A DNA stretch of 64,000 bases, taken from positions 4,526,001 through 4,590,000 of the forward strand of contig NZ_CP098325.1 of NCBI RefSeq assembly GCF_023639785.1, written 5' to 3'. This document shows positions 33,263-44,104 of the stretch, in pieces. The stretch's first letter is position 1. Every line of letters starts with the position of its first letter. The position numbers were made by a program, and so were the translations under genes. The notes beneath the pieces were generated by a model, which saw only the letters and a list, made by a program, of their open reading frames with translations, was not told where the DNA came from and did no database searches. The stretch comes from Leclercia adecarboxylata. Its GTDB lineage: Bacteria > Pseudomonadota > Gammaproteobacteria > Enterobacterales > Enterobacteriaceae.

Positions 33263-34183
33263 ATGACTGAAATCAGCCGTACACGTGCCTGGCTGGAAAG
33301 CCTGCGGCCTAAAACGCTTCCTCTCGCTTTCGCCGCCATTATTGTCGGCACCGCTCTCGCGTGGTGGCAAGGGCATTTCGACCCGCTGGTGGCCGCTCTG
33401 GCGCTGGTTACCGCCGGGCTGCTGCAAATCCTCTCTAACCTGGCCAACGATTATGGCGATGCCGTTAAGGGCAGCGACAAACCCGATCGTATCGGGCCCC
33501 TGCGCGGAATGCAGAAAGGGGTGATCACCCAGGAGCAGATGAAACGGGCGCTGATTATCACCGTCGCGCTGATCTGTCTTTCCGGGATTGCGCTGGTGCT
33601 GGTGGCCTGTAAAACGCCGGCGGATGCGGTTGGCTTCCTGGTACTCGGCCTGCTGGCGATTGTCGCGGCGATCACTTATACCGTCGGCACCCGCCCTTAC
33701 GGATACATTGGGCTGGGCGATATTTCCGTCCTGGTGTTCTTCGGCTGGCTGAGCGTGATGGGCAGCTGGTATCTGCAGGCGCACACGCTGATCCCTGCCC
33801 TGTTCCTGCCCGCCACCGCCTGCGGCCTGCTGGCGACGGCAGTGCTCAATATCAACAACCTGCGCGACATCGACAGCGATCGTCAGAATGGTAAAAACAC
33901 GCTGGCGGTCCGTTTAGGGCCGGTGAACGCGCGCCGCTACCACGCGTGCCTGCTGATGGGGGCGCTGTTCTGCCTGGCGCTGTTTAATCTGCTGTCGCTG
34001 CACAGCCTGTGGGGCTGGTTGTTCATCCTTGCCGCGCCGCTGCTGATCAAACAGGCGCGCTACGTGATGCACGAGCAAAGCGCCTCAGCTATGCCGCCAA
34101 TGCTGGAACGCACGGTAAAAGGCGCGCTGTTAACTAACCTGTTGTTCGTGATAGGGATTGTTCTCAGCCAGACGCTAAATTAG
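33263..34183 (+). CDS. menA: 1,4-dihydroxy-2-naphthoate octaprenyltransferase MenA
   Basis: UbiA-family membrane prenyltransferase that attaches the octaprenyl chain to DHNA, giving demethylmenaquinone. 306 aa with about eight or nine membrane helices. The first Asp-rich motif is NDYGDAVKGSDKPDR, the second is NNLRDIDSDRQNGK; both bind the Mg-diphosphate. Starts 13 bp after the hslU terminator with its own promoter presumably in between or readthrough. Confidence 0.96.
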   Translation: MTEISRTRAWLESLRPKTLPLAFAAIIVGTALAWWQGHFDPLVAALALVTAGLLQILSNLANDYGDAVKGSDKPDRIGPLRGMQKGVITQEQMKRALIITVALICLSGIALVLVACKTPADAVGFLVLGLLAIVAAITYTVGTRPYGYIGLGDISVLVFFGWLSVMGSWYLQAHTLIPALFLPATACGLLATAVLNINNLRDIDSDRQNGKNTLAVRLGPVNARRYHACLLMGALFCLALFNLLSLHSLWGWLFILAAPLLIKQARYVMHEQSASAMPPMLERTVKGALLTNLLFVIGIVLSQTLN

Positions 34184-34275
34184 CTGACAAATATCAATTA
34201 ACAATTGATGATTTTGCAAACAATGCATTTCGCGCGATATACTGAAATCACTTGCAGCAACAGAGCGTTAAACCT

Positions 34276-34761
34276 ATGAAATACGATACCTCCGAGCTTT
34301 GTGACATCTACCAGGAAGATGTTAACGTCGTAGAACCGCTGTTCTCCAACTTCGGTGGACGGTCGTCATTTGGCGGACAAATCATCACGGTGAAATGTTT
34401 TGAGGATAACGGGTTGCTGTACGATCTGCTCGAACAGAACGGCCGTGGTCGTATTCTGCTGATCGACGGCGGGGGCTCCGTGCGTCGCGCGTTAATTGAT
34501 GCCGAACTGGCCCGTCTTGCCATGCAAAACGAATGGGAAGGCATTGTGGTTTATGGCGCGGTGCGTCAGGTAGACGACCTCGAAGAGCTCGATCTGGGCA
34601 TTCAGGCGATTGCTGCCATTCCGGTGGGTGCAGCAGGCGAAGGCATTGGCGAAAGCGACGTGCGCGTTAATTTCGGCGGTGTGACGTTCTTCTCCGGCGA
34701 TCATCTCTATGCCGATAATACCGGCATTATCCTCTCTGAAGATCCGCTGGATATCGAGTAA
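34276..34761 (+). CDS. rraA: Regulator of RNase E activity RraA
   Basis: Trimeric protein that binds RNase E and dampens RNA decay; the fold is related to class II pyruvate aldolases. 161 aa from ATG 34276 ([13 protein letters not shown]), as in E. coli; the open frame upstream (8 codons) is not homologous. Conserved [20 protein letters not shown] and [15 protein letters not shown]. In E. coli transcribed from a stationary-phase promoter; the 92-bp AT-rich gap after menA could hold it. Confidence 0.96.
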   Translation: MKYDTSELCDIYQEDVNVVEPLFSNFGGRSSFGGQIITVKCFEDNGLLYDLLEQNGRGRILLIDGGGSVRRALIDAELARLAMQNEWEGIVVYGAVRQVDDLEELDLGIQAIAAIPVGAAGEGIGESDVRVNFGGVTFFSGDHLYADNTGIILSEDPLDIE

Positions 34762-34768
34762 TAAAAAA

Positions 34769-34800
34769 GCCGGGTGGCGGCTTCGCCTTACCCGGCCTGC
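34769..34800. repeat. REP palindrome between rraA and zapB
   Basis: GCCGGGTGGCGGCTTCGCCT with closing ACCCGGC, between the convergent genes rraA and zapB. Confidence 0.82.
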
Positions 34801-34841
34801 TCATTCTCTCTTACGCCGTTAAGCGTAAAAGATAACGGGAA

Positions 34842-35081
34842 TCAGACTTCTTCCATACGTCCCAGCAGGGCATGCAGGCGATCCTGCCAGCCGTTCTGCT
34901 GTTCGCGCAGGTGGTGGTTTTCACGCTCCAGCTCTTCGCGGCCATGCTGAGCAGTCTGAATTTCCTGCGACAGCGCGTTGTTTTTTTCTTTCAGCTCTTC
35001 GATTTCCATCTGCAGCAGGGTGATGGTATCAATCGCCTGCTGTACTTTGGATTCCAGTTTCTCAAACACTTCTAACGACAT
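34842..35081 (-). CDS. zapB: Cell division protein ZapB
   Basis: Small all-coiled-coil protein that joins the Z-ring through ZapA and links it to MatP. 79 aa from ATG 35081 ([12 protein letters not shown]). The sequence is continuous heptads ([19 protein letters not shown]...) ending LLGRMEEV. The frame extends upstream, but only this start matches the family. Confidence 0.95.
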   Translation of the reverse strand: MSLEVFEKLESKVQQAIDTITLLQMEIEELKEKNNALSQEIQTAQHGREELERENHHLREQQNGWQDRLHALLGRMEEV

Positions 35082-35089
35082 AATCCTAC

Positions 35090-35482
35090 CTCTCCTGAAT
35101 TTGCAAGGCGACGCTTGACGTAAACGCGCACAACACCTGGTGTCGATTGTATGGAGCCCCGTCCTCCCTGTCCAGCGGCAGACCGCGCAGATTGCGGTTT
35201 GCAACACTTTTCAGCCTCCTCCTGGTGCGTTCCCGTCATATACCCCTAAATTGTTAACGCTTTAGTTAACGGAATGCTTCAAGCCACCTTCGTCCTTAAA
35301 CACTTGTGCACACTTTATGGCGCGTTATCGCTCATTTTGTTGACGCGGCACACACATTTTAATTTCGATATTTCTCGTTTTTGCTCGTTAACGATAAATT
35401 AACACTATGTCTACAGGACATCGTGGCGGTTACGACAATCGTCGCGCCAACAATAACCATTAATTCTTTTCAGGATCCGATT
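35090..35482 (+). promoter_or_regulatory. Promoter region of glpFKX
   Basis: A gap of about 400 bp with no gene. Near glpF it has the half-palindrome TGCTCGTTAACGATAA (35382-35397), a good GlpR operator candidate, with a related TTTCGATATTTCTCGTTT just upstream. GCGGCACACACATTTT near 35345 resembles the CRP-site region known in E. coli. The AGGATCCGATT ribosome-binding site precedes glpF. GTTAAC-CTTTA-GTTAAC-like repeats near 35260 have no assigned function. Confidence 0.65.
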
Positions 35483-36328
35483 ATGAGTGAAACATCAACC
35501 TTAAAAGGCCAGTGCATCGCAGAGTTCCTGGGTACTGGGTTGTTGATTTTCTTTGGCGTAGGATGTGTGGCTGCACTGAAAGTGGCGGGTGCCAGTTTCG
35601 GGCAGTGGGAAATCAGCATCATTTGGGGTCTGGGCGTGGCGATGGCCATCTATCTGACGGCGGGTGTTTCTGGTGCGCATCTTAACCCTGCGGTCACCAT
35701 CGCGCTGTGGCTGTTTGCCTGCTTCGACAAACGCAAGGTGATCCCCTTCATTGTTGCGCAGTTTGCCGGTGCCTTTTGTGCCGCGGCGTTAGTTTACGGG
35801 CTCTATTACAATCTGTTTATCGACTTCGAGCAGACGCATCAGATGGTGCGCGGCAGCGTCGAGAGTCTGGATCTGGCCGGTATCTTCTCAACCTATCCGA
35901 ACCCGCATATCAATTTTGTGCAGGCGTTCGCAGTTGAAATGGTCATTACCGCTATTCTGATGGGCGTCATCATGGCGCTGGGTGATGACGGCAACGGCAT
36001 TCCACGCGGGCCGCTGGCGCCGCTGCTGATTGGCCTGTTGATTGCCGTTATTGGTGCATCCATGGGCCCGTTAACCGGTTTTGCGATGAACCCGGCGCGT
36101 GATTTAGGGCCGAAAACTTTCGCCTTCTTTGCTGGCTGGGGCGACGTGGCCTTCACCGGCGGTAAAGATATTCCTTACTTCCTCGTGCCGCTGTTCGGGC
36201 CGATTGTTGGGGCGGCGTTGGGCGCATTTGGCTATCGCAAACTGATTGGTCGCCACTTACCGTGCGACACCTGTGTGGAAGAGGAGAAAGAAACGACTTC
36301 CGCCACGCAACAAAAAGCTTCGCTGTAA
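35483..36328 (+). CDS. glpF: Glycerol facilitator GlpF
   Basis: Aquaglyceroporin for glycerol entry by facilitated diffusion. 281 aa from ATG 35483 (MSETSTLKGQC), the E. coli length; about 34 further codons upstream are open but are leader sequence. Six helices and two NPA half-helices: HLNPAVTIA near residue 68 and FAMNPARDLG near residue 203, whose arginine lines the selectivity filter. First gene of glpFKX, likely repressed by GlpR. Confidence 0.97.
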   Translation: MSETSTLKGQCIAEFLGTGLLIFFGVGCVAALKVAGASFGQWEISIIWGLGVAMAIYLTAGVSGAHLNPAVTIALWLFACFDKRKVIPFIVAQFAGAFCAAALVYGLYYNLFIDFEQTHQMVRGSVESLDLAGIFSTYPNPHINFVQAFAVEMVITAILMGVIMALGDDGNGIPRGPLAPLLIGLLIAVIGASMGPLTGFAMNPARDLGPKTFAFFAGWGDVAFTGGKDIPYFLVPLFGPIVGAALGAFGYRKLIGRHLPCDTCVEEEKETTSATQQKASL

Positions 36329-37861
<1,533 letters not shown>

Positions 37862-37874
37862 TCCACCTCACATT

Positions 37875-37920
37875 CCCTCTCCCTGTGGGAGAGGGTCAGG
37901 GTGAGGGCATCAGGCCGCAC
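37875..37920 (-). repeat. 46-bp palindromic repeat, copy C
   Basis: CCCTCTCCCTGTGGGAGAGG, then TCAGGGTGAGGGCATCAGGC and CGCAC: inverted relative to copies B and D. Located between glpK and glpX in the glpFKX operon. Confidence 0.83.
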
Positions 37921-37975
37921 CCTCTCCACTCTGTGATAAACTTCGTGCAATTCCTTTTGATTGCACGAGTATCTG

Positions 37976-38986
37976 ATGAAACGTGAACTTGCTATCGAGT
38001 TTTCCCGCGTAACCGAAGCTGCTGCCCTGGCAGGCTACAAATGGCTTGGCCGTGGCGATAAAAATACCGCTGACGGCGCAGCCGTCCATGCCATGCGCAT
38101 CATGCTTAACCAGGTCAATATCGACGGCACCATCGTAATTGGCGAAGGTGAAATCGACGAAGCGCCAATGCTCTATATCGGCGAAAAAGTCGGAACCGGT
38201 AAAGGCGATGCGGTGGATATCGCCGTGGACCCCATTGAAGGCACCCGCATGACCGCCATGGGCCAGGCTAACGCGCTGGCGGTGCTGGCCGTGGGCGATA
38301 AAGGCACCTTCCTTAACGCGCCGGATATGTATATGGAAAAGCTGATTGTCGGCCCCGGGGCAAAAGGGATTATCGACCTGAATCTGCCGCTGGCGGATAA
38401 CCTGCGTAATATCGCTGCCGCGCTCAATAAACCGCTGAGCGAACTGACGGTCACTATCCTGGCTAAACCGCGTCACGATGCGGTAATTGCCCAGATGCAG
38501 CAGCTTGGCGTGCGCGTCTTTGCCATCCCCGACGGCGACGTGGCGGCCTCCATCCTCACCTGCATGCCGGACAGCGAAGTCGACGTGCTGTACGGCATTG
38601 GCGGCGCACCGGAAGGCGTGGTTTCTGCTGCGGTGATCCGCGCCCTCGACGGCGATATGCACGGGCGTCTGCTGGCTCGCCATGACGTAAAAGGCGACAG
38701 CGAAGAGAACCGCCGTATCGGTGAACAGGAGCTGGCACGCTGCGCGGCCATGGGGATTGCAGCCAACACCGTTCTGCGTCTGGACGATATGGCCCGCAAC
38801 GATAACGTCATCTTCTCCGCCACCGGGATCACCAAAGGCGATCTGCTGGACGGCATCAGTCGCAAAGGCAACATGGCGACCACCGAAACGCTGCTGATCC
38901 GCGGTAAATCACGCACCATCCGCCGCATCCAGTCGATTCACTATCTGGACCGCAAAGATCCCGACGTGCAGACCCACATTCTGTAA
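37976..38986 (+). CDS. glpX: Class II fructose-1,6-bisphosphatase GlpX
   Basis: Manganese-dependent hydrolysis of fructose 1,6-bisphosphate. 336 aa from ATG 37976 (MKRELAIEFSRV), E. coli length. The metal and phosphate motifs GEGEIDEAPM and DPIEGTRMT place it with the lithium-sensitive phosphatases. Third gene of glpFKX, separated from glpK by a 114-bp spacer with a palindromic repeat, so it may be expressed less. Likely supports gluconeogenesis on glycerol. Confidence 0.97.
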   Translation: MKRELAIEFSRVTEAAALAGYKWLGRGDKNTADGAAVHAMRIMLNQVNIDGTIVIGEGEIDEAPMLYIGEKVGTGKGDAVDIAVDPIEGTRMTAMGQANALAVLAVGDKGTFLNAPDMYMEKLIVGPGAKGIIDLNLPLADNLRNIAAALNKPLSELTVTILAKPRHDAVIAQMQQLGVRVFAIPDGDVAASILTCMPDSEVDVLYGIGGAPEGVVSAAVIRALDGDMHGRLLARHDVKGDSEENRRIGEQELARCAAMGIAANTVLRLDDMARNDNVIFSATGITKGDLLDGISRKGNMATTETLLIRGKSRTIRRIQSIHYLDRKDPDVQTHIL

Positions 38987-39006
38987 AACCGTTTGATCAA
39001 TTGAGC

Positions 39007-39030
39007 TTTCCGGCCCGTCCGGGCTGGAAA
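39007..39030 (+). terminator. Hairpin downstream of glpX
   Basis: Perfect 11-bp stem TTTCCGGCCCG / CGGGCTGGAAA (one G-T pair) with a 2-nt gap that would open into a small loop. Followed by TCTCC rather than a T run, so it may be a terminator or an mRNA-stabilising element. Confidence 0.6.
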
Positions 39031-39082
39031 TCTCCCCCTCATGAAAGGAAGATAGATCCCGAGATCAGCACAGGAGAACATC

Positions 39083-39829
39083 ATGGCAGACTGGGTAACA
39101 GGCAAAGTCAAAAAGGTAGAGTTCTGGACCGATGCGCTATTTAGCCTCACCGTTCACGCGCCCATCCATCCCTTCACGGCAGGGCAATTTGCCAAGCTGG
39201 GACTGGAGATCGACGGCGAGCGCGTGCAGCGCGCCTACTCCTATGTTAACGCGCCGGATAACCCGGATCTTGAGTTCTATCTTGTCACCGTTCCCGATGG
39301 CAAACTCAGCCCGCGTCTGGCGGCGCTTAAACCCGACGATGAGATCCAGATTGTCAGCGAAGCCGCTGGCTTCTTCGTCCTGGATGAAGTGCCGGACTGC
39401 GAGACGCTGTGGATGCTGGCGACCGGCACTGCCATCGGCCCTTACCTGTCGATCCTGCAATACGGGCAAGACCTCGACCGCTTTAACAATATCGTTCTCG
39501 TGCATGCCGCACGCTATGCCGCAGACCTGAGCTACCTGCCGCTGATGCAGGAGCTGCAGAAGCGCTATGAAGGGAAAGTAAAAATCCAGACGGTAGTGAG
39601 CCGCGAAACGGTAGCGGGGTCCCTCAACGGGCGTGTCCCGGCCCTGATTGAAAATGGCGAACTGGAAGCCGCCGTGGGTTTGAAAATGGACGCCGACACC
39701 AGCCATGTGATGCTGTGTGGCAACCCGCAAATGGTGCGCGACACCCAACAGCTGCTGAAAGAGACCCGGCAAATGACCAAACATTTACGCCGTCGGCCGG
39801 GCCATATGACCGCTGAACACTACTGGTAA
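39083..39829 (+). CDS. fpr: Ferredoxin/flavodoxin-NADP+ reductase Fpr
   Basis: FAD enzyme moving electrons between NADPH and flavodoxin or ferredoxin. 248 aa, E. coli length. FAD-binding RAYSYVNAP, the NADP-binding LATGTAIGPYLS and CGNPQMVRDT, and the C-terminal HYW whose aromatic residue stacks on the flavin. In E. coli it is part of the SoxRS superoxide response; I did not identify a clear soxbox in the 52 bp between the hairpin and the start. Confidence 0.97.
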   Translation: MADWVTGKVKKVEFWTDALFSLTVHAPIHPFTAGQFAKLGLEIDGERVQRAYSYVNAPDNPDLEFYLVTVPDGKLSPRLAALKPDDEIQIVSEAAGFFVLDEVPDCETLWMLATGTAIGPYLSILQYGQDLDRFNNIVLVHAARYAADLSYLPLMQELQKRYEGKVKIQTVVSRETVAGSLNGRVPALIENGELEAAVGLKMDADTSHVMLCGNPQMVRDTQQLLKETRQMTKHLRRRPGHMTAEHYW

Positions 39830-40249
39830 TCAGCGGTACTTTACGTCGATCGTATCTTTACCGTATTTATTCTCGCCCTGGGTGCCAACGAACGCGCCCA
39901 GGTCGACAATAATCATCACAAAAATAATGGTGGGGATCAGCCTGCCAACCACCCACGGCAGCATGGATGGCAGCATCGACCAGTTGCCAGCCAGCAGCAT
40001 CCACGCCAGAACCACCAGCAGCGCCCACAGCCCGGAACGTCCACGATCGTGCAGTCGTTTAACCAGTACCGCTGCGGTCGGCCACAGCAGCGACACCAGC
40101 GCGAAGGCCGCCTTCTGGGTGCTCAGCCAGGCGTTATTGGCAAAAATAAACAGAGCCAGCATGGCGACAATCCATACACCAATCCAGATCCAGAAATCAC
40201 GGCGTCCAATACGCCCTTTGAATGAAAACAACCACTGCTGTATGGTCAT
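39830..40249 (-). CDS. yiiR: DUF805 inner-membrane protein YiiR
   Basis: 139 aa with about four membrane helices; the family core includes RIGRRDFWIWIG near the start and VKRLHDRGRSGLWALL in the middle. Function unknown. Its end touches the end of fpr (adjacent stop codons, convergent). Slightly shorter at the C-terminus than E. coli YiiR. Confidence 0.9.
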   Translation of the reverse strand: MTIQQWLFSFKGRIGRRDFWIWIGVWIVAMLALFIFANNAWLSTQKAAFALVSLLWPTAAVLVKRLHDRGRSGLWALLVVLAWMLLAGNWSMLPSMLPWVVGRLIPTIIFVMIIVDLGAFVGTQGENKYGKDTIDVKYR

Positions 40250-40362
40250 GTCGGGTTCCTTAAAATCATTGCGGAGCGTAGTTTACCCTGGAGTCGCATC
40301 CTTTTGACAAGCCAGCCGGATCCCGTTTTAATCGTGGGCAGTAACATTCAGAGACTTTATTG

Positions 40363-40959
40363 ATGAAGATGTGGTTTCACCTTATTTGGCTGGGTTTAAC
40401 ACTGTTAAGTGCGGGCTTTTCTCTGCGTGCTGCCGAGACATCCGCACCGGCTACCGCACCCTACGTGATGCCAGGCGCACCGACGTTCGATCAATCCATC
40501 AGCCTGTTCCGTGAAGCCTTTAATCAGGATAATCCAACCCTGCCGCTCAATGAGTTTCGCTCTATCGACGGCACCCGCGATACCCCGAACCTGACCCGGG
40601 CTGCCAGCAAAATTAATGAGAATCTGTACGCCTCCACGGCGCTGGAGCGTGGAACCCTTAAAATCAAGAGTATGCAGGTCACCTGGCTGCCGATTCAGGG
40701 GCCGGAACAAAAGGCCGCCAAAGCCAAGGCGCTGGAGTATATGAGCGCTATTCTGCGTGCTTTCACCCCTGCGCTGACCAAATCCCAAAGCCAGCAAAGA
40801 CTGCAAAAGCTGCTTAGCGCCGGTAAAAACAAACGCTACTACGCCGAAACGGAAGGCGCGGTTCGCTATGTGGTGGCAGATAACGGCGAAAAGGGGCTGA
40901 CCTTCGCTGTTGAACCGATTAAGCTGGCGTTATCTGAGACACTCGGCGGGTCGAATTAA
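40363..40959 (+). CDS. yiiQ: DUF1454 exported protein YiiQ
   Basis: 198 aa with a hydrophobic N-terminal signal sequence (WFHLIWLGLTLLSAGFSLRA). The core PTFDQSISLFREAFN, LNEFRSI and LTRAASKINENLYASTALE match YiiQ. The start is set at ATG 40363; a TTG precedes it by one codon and a second ATG (40369) follows closely. Function unknown; presumably periplasmic. Lies upstream of tpiA as in E. coli. Confidence 0.92.
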   Translation: MKMWFHLIWLGLTLLSAGFSLRAAETSAPATAPYVMPGAPTFDQSISLFREAFNQDNPTLPLNEFRSIDGTRDTPNLTRAASKINENLYASTALERGTLKIKSMQVTWLPIQGPEQKAAKAKALEYMSAILRAFTPALTKSQSQQRLQKLLSAGKNKRYYAETEGAVRYVVADNGEKGLTFAVEPIKLALSETLGGSN

Positions 40960-41069
40960 TGACAAAAAGCAAAGCCTTTCGAGGGAAAATCTCTATACTG
41001 ATTCACAGACCATGCTGCCCTGTCGGGTGGCCATATTCCTTAATTCGCTCTTGAGCGTGGAGAATTGAA

Positions 41070-41837
41070 ATGCGACATCCTTTAGTGATGGGTAACTGGA
41101 AACTGAACGGCAGCCGCCATATGGTAAACGAGCTGGTAGCTAACCTGCGTAAAGAGCTGGCTGGCGTGACTGGCTGTGCTGTTGCTATCGCTCCGCCGGA
41201 CATGTACCTGGATATGGCTAAGAAAGCGGCTGACGGTAGCCACATCGTTCTGGGTGCGCAGAACGTTGACGTTAACCTGTCTGGCGCGTTCACCGGTGAA
41301 ACCTCTGCCGAAATGCTGAAAGATATCGGCGCGAAATACATCATCATCGGCCACTCTGAGCGTCGCACCTATCACAAAGAGTCCGACGAGTTCATCGCGA
41401 AGAAATTCGCTGTACTGAAAGAGCAGGGTCTGATCCCGGTTCTGTGCATCGGTGAAACCGAAGCAGAAAACGAAGCAGGCAAAACTGAAGAAGTGTGCGC
41501 ACGTCAGATCGACGCAGTGCTGACCACCCAAGGCGCGAGCGCGTTCGAAGGCGCGGTCATTGCTTACGAGCCAGTATGGGCGATCGGTACCGGCAAATCT
41601 GCAACCCCAGCACAGGCTCAGGCCGTTCACAAATTCATCCGTGACCACATTGCGAAAGCAGACGCGAAAGTCGCTGAACAAGTGATCATCCAGTACGGCG
41701 GTTCCGTAAACGCAGCGAACGCCGCAGAGCTGTTCACCCAGCCGGACATCGACGGCGCGCTGGTTGGCGGCGCATCCCTGAAAGCAGACGCTTTCGCGGT
41801 GATCGTTAAAGCAGCAGAAGCCGCTAAAAAGGCGTAA
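41070..41837 (+). CDS. tpiA: Triosephosphate isomerase TpiA
   Basis: Glycolytic interconversion of dihydroxyacetone phosphate and glyceraldehyde 3-phosphate. 255 aa, E. coli length. Catalytic residues: the N-W-K near the start (MGNWKLNGS), histidine in IIIGHSERR, glutamate in [12 protein letters not shown], and phosphate loop [10 protein letters not shown]. Ends at a convergent terminator. Confidence 0.98.
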   Translation: MRHPLVMGNWKLNGSRHMVNELVANLRKELAGVTGCAVAIAPPDMYLDMAKKAADGSHIVLGAQNVDVNLSGAFTGETSAEMLKDIGAKYIIIGHSERRTYHKESDEFIAKKFAVLKEQGLIPVLCIGETEAENEAGKTEEVCARQIDAVLTTQGASAFEGAVIAYEPVWAIGTGKSATPAQAQAVHKFIRDHIAKADAKVAEQVIIQYGGSVNAANAAELFTQPDIDGALVGGASLKADAFAVIVKAAEAAKKA

Positions 41838-41845
41838 AAACCTTC

Positions 41846-41872
41846 TTTCCTCTCCCCTCTGGGGAGAGGAAA
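41846..41872. terminator. Convergent terminator between tpiA and the SLC13 transporter
   Basis: 12-bp perfect stem TTTCCTCTCCCC / GGGGAGAGGAAA with a 3-nt loop. It shares the CTCTCCCC core with the palindromic repeat family but reads as a usual bidirectional terminator. Confidence 0.78.
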
Positions 41873-41873
41873 A

Positions 41874-43178
41874 TTACAATTTCCCCAGCACGCTAAACCA
41901 CAGATAATCCAGCGGCAGCAGCACCAGATACGTTGCCACCGCCAGCGCCAGACAGAGCAGCATCCCTGCCCGCGCAGGCACCTTTCCCAGCCCCATCGCC
42001 ACCACAATCGGCGACGCCTGATACGGCAGCAGCGGCGTGGAATACCCCAGCACCTGAATCATGATCACCGACAGCAGCGGAAAACCGGTCGCGTCCGAGA
42101 AGCTTTGCGCCAGCGTGGTATACAGCGCCGGCACGCCGTTGGCGGTCATGATGAAGTTCAGCGCGGTGGTGATGCCGGTCAGGGCCAGGAAACTGGTGAA
42201 CGGCGCGTCGGCATCCAGCGGCATGACGCGCATCAGCGCCTCACCCACGGCATTGCCAATACCGGTTTGCGTCACGGTGATCGCCAGCCCCAGAATGCCC
42301 GCCACGTAGATACAGGTGCGCATATTCACCCCGGCCGAGAACTCTTCGCCGGTGATAAAACCCACCCGCGGAAGCATGACCACAATCGACGCCGCAAGCC
42401 CCGTCCACGCCGGGCCAATGCCGTGCCAGCTTTCGGTCACCCACATCACCAGTACCACCGCCAGCAACCAGGCGAGGCGCTTTTCGTCGCGGCCCATGGG
42501 TTCCGGCGGCGTCACATCTTTCGCCGGTTTGGGCGCGCCGGGGAACAGCCAGCAGATCAGGCCGATGAGAATCAGGCCCTTAAGAATGCCCAGCACCGGG
42601 GTATGCAGCAGCAGGTAGGGAACATAGTTGAGATGAATACCGTATGAACCTTCCGCCGCCCCGCTCATCACCAGATTAGGCACGTTGGCAGGCAGGATAG
42701 TGGCCGAGAGCTGGAAGGTGCCAAACCCCACCGCCAGGGCCAGGCCGAACCACGCCCGGGAACCGTCGGCTATGCCCGCCCGCTTCGCCATCGCCGCCAC
42801 TATGGGCATCAGCAGCGCAATACGCCCCATGTTAGACGGCATGACAAACGCCAGCGCATAGGTGAGCAGCACCACGCTTGCCACCATCAGCGGCCAGGAG
42901 TCAGTCAGCCGGGAGGATAATGCCCGCGCCGCCCTGTCCGCCAGCCCGGTTTTACGGATCGCCACGCCGAGCACAAATCCGCTGAACACCAGCCAGAACG
43001 CCGACGACGCGAAGCCGCCGAAGATCACCTCCGGCGGCGCAATTTTGGCGATCATCGCCGCGGTAAAAAACAGCAGCGCGGTGATAAATTCCGGCAGCAG
43101 CGAGGTGGCCCAGAGCACGATAGTGACGCCGATAATCAGCGAGGGCAGAAACAGCGGGTGGGTGAACCAGAGCGACAT
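41874..43178 (-). CDS. SLC13/DASS-type anion transporter, substrate unknown
   Basis: 434-aa polytopic membrane protein with about 11-12 helices. The repeated half-site signatures of the divalent anion/sodium symporter fold are visible: FVMPSNMGRIALLMPI in the first half and LNFIMTANGVPALYTTLA in the second, plus PANVPNLVMSGAAEGSYG. A short Pro-rich cytoplasmic loop (FPGAPKPAKDVTPPEPMG) sits midway. E. coli has no gene here: tpiA and cdh are direct neighbours. The likely substrate class is a dicarboxylate, sulfate or similar anion, but nothing in the sequence decides it. Stands alone with its own promoter in the 73-bp gap to cdh. Confidence 0.8.
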   Translation of the reverse strand: MSLWFTHPLFLPSLIIGVTIVLWATSLLPEFITALLFFTAAMIAKIAPPEVIFGGFASSAFWLVFSGFVLGVAIRKTGLADRAARALSSRLTDSWPLMVASVVLLTYALAFVMPSNMGRIALLMPIVAAMAKRAGIADGSRAWFGLALAVGFGTFQLSATILPANVPNLVMSGAAEGSYGIHLNYVPYLLLHTPVLGILKGLILIGLICWLFPGAPKPAKDVTPPEPMGRDEKRLAWLLAVVLVMWVTESWHGIGPAWTGLAASIVVMLPRVGFITGEEFSAGVNMRTCIYVAGILGLAITVTQTGIGNAVGEALMRVMPLDADAPFTSFLALTGITTALNFIMTANGVPALYTTLAQSFSDATGFPLLSVIMIQVLGYSTPLLPYQASPIVVAMGLGKVPARAGMLLCLALAVATYLVLLPLDYLWFSVLGKL

Positions 43179-43251
43179 GCCTGTCTCCTGTAGAATTTTT
43201 CAGCAAGTCTACGGCGACAGGCAGGGCGAGTAAACGCTATTTATGGTGGGG

Positions 43252-43995
43252 TCAATTCAGGATATGGCATTGATGATCCTGCAATTCCTCAGCAGAGGCG
43301 CGGTTAAGCGTCAGCAGATTGCGCTCGTTCGCCAGCAACACAAACGACCCGTCGGACTGCTTCGCCATCGCCAGCGCAAAGCGCCCCATATGGTCCCGCG
43401 CTTCCGGGAGCTCTTCTGCCAGCATCATAAACGGACTGCGCTTCACCAGCTCTGCCTCCGTTACCCGCCGCGCCAGATACTCGTGTCCTTCCAGCCCGCC
43501 GGGGAACGGCAGCCACTGGGTGCTGATTTGCCCCTGATGCGCATTGAGCTTCTCGCGCACGTCCGGACGCAGGCAGGAGATGTGGATATGAAAATGGTTT
43601 TGCGTGCGCCCGGTCGGGGAGTTGATGGTCAGTGAAACCGCGCTGTCAGGCACTCGGGTCCCCCGCTTGATGCTCATAAAGCTGCGCGACTGCCACGCCA
43701 GCCAGAAGAAGTTCGGCGTATGGGCCTCGGTCAGGAGAGGGCTTTCGGTACCCTTGATGCGGTACGTTGGCATCAGCAGATACTGCAGCGGCCCGTTGCG
43801 GTCTTTAAACACCACATATCCCGCATCCGTCTTAACCTGCACGCAGGGCGCCGGATTACGGTGCTGCATCTGATTTGGCACACACTGGTCAAGAACGATA
43901 TGCCGCAACGCGTTTGGGTTACCCGTTTTCATCCATAGCCAGCCGCCCGCGGCGAGCGCGATGACAACCAGCACCAGCACGATTATTTTTTTCAC
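43252..43995 (-). CDS. cdh: CDP-diacylglycerol pyrophosphatase Cdh
   Basis: HIT-family hydrolase releasing phosphatidate and CMP from CDP-diacylglycerol. 247 aa when started at GTG 43995 ([15 protein letters not shown]), which follows AGGGA and gives the expected N-terminal membrane anchor; the frame opens 18 codons further upstream without homology. The catalytic histidine triad is NHFHIHISC, with SFMSIKRGT and [12 protein letters not shown] conserved. Ends near the sbp transcript on the same strand. Confidence 0.93.
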   Translation of the reverse strand: MKKIIVLVLVVIALAAGGWLWMKTGNPNALRHIVLDQCVPNQMQHRNPAPCVQVKTDAGYVVFKDRNGPLQYLLMPTYRIKGTESPLLTEAHTPNFFWLAWQSRSFMSIKRGTRVPDSAVSLTINSPTGRTQNHFHIHISCLRPDVREKLNAHQGQISTQWLPFPGGLEGHEYLARRVTEAELVKRSPFMMLAEELPEARDHMGRFALAMAKQSDGSFVLLANERNLLTLNRASAEELQDHQCHILN

Positions 43996-44050
43996 AACGC
44001 GTTCCCTGTATCCGTTTGAGGGGAAAGAGTAACGCATAAAGATGACCAAA

Positions 44051-44083
44051 TAAAAAACCCGGCGGATTTCTCACACCGGGTCA
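44051..44083 (-). terminator. sbp terminator
   Basis: On the minus strand ACCCGG-loop-CCGGGT is followed by TTTTTTATT, 22 bp after the sbp stop. Confidence 0.85.
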
Positions 44084-44104
44084 CCGTGTCGTTCTTGAAA
44101 ACGC

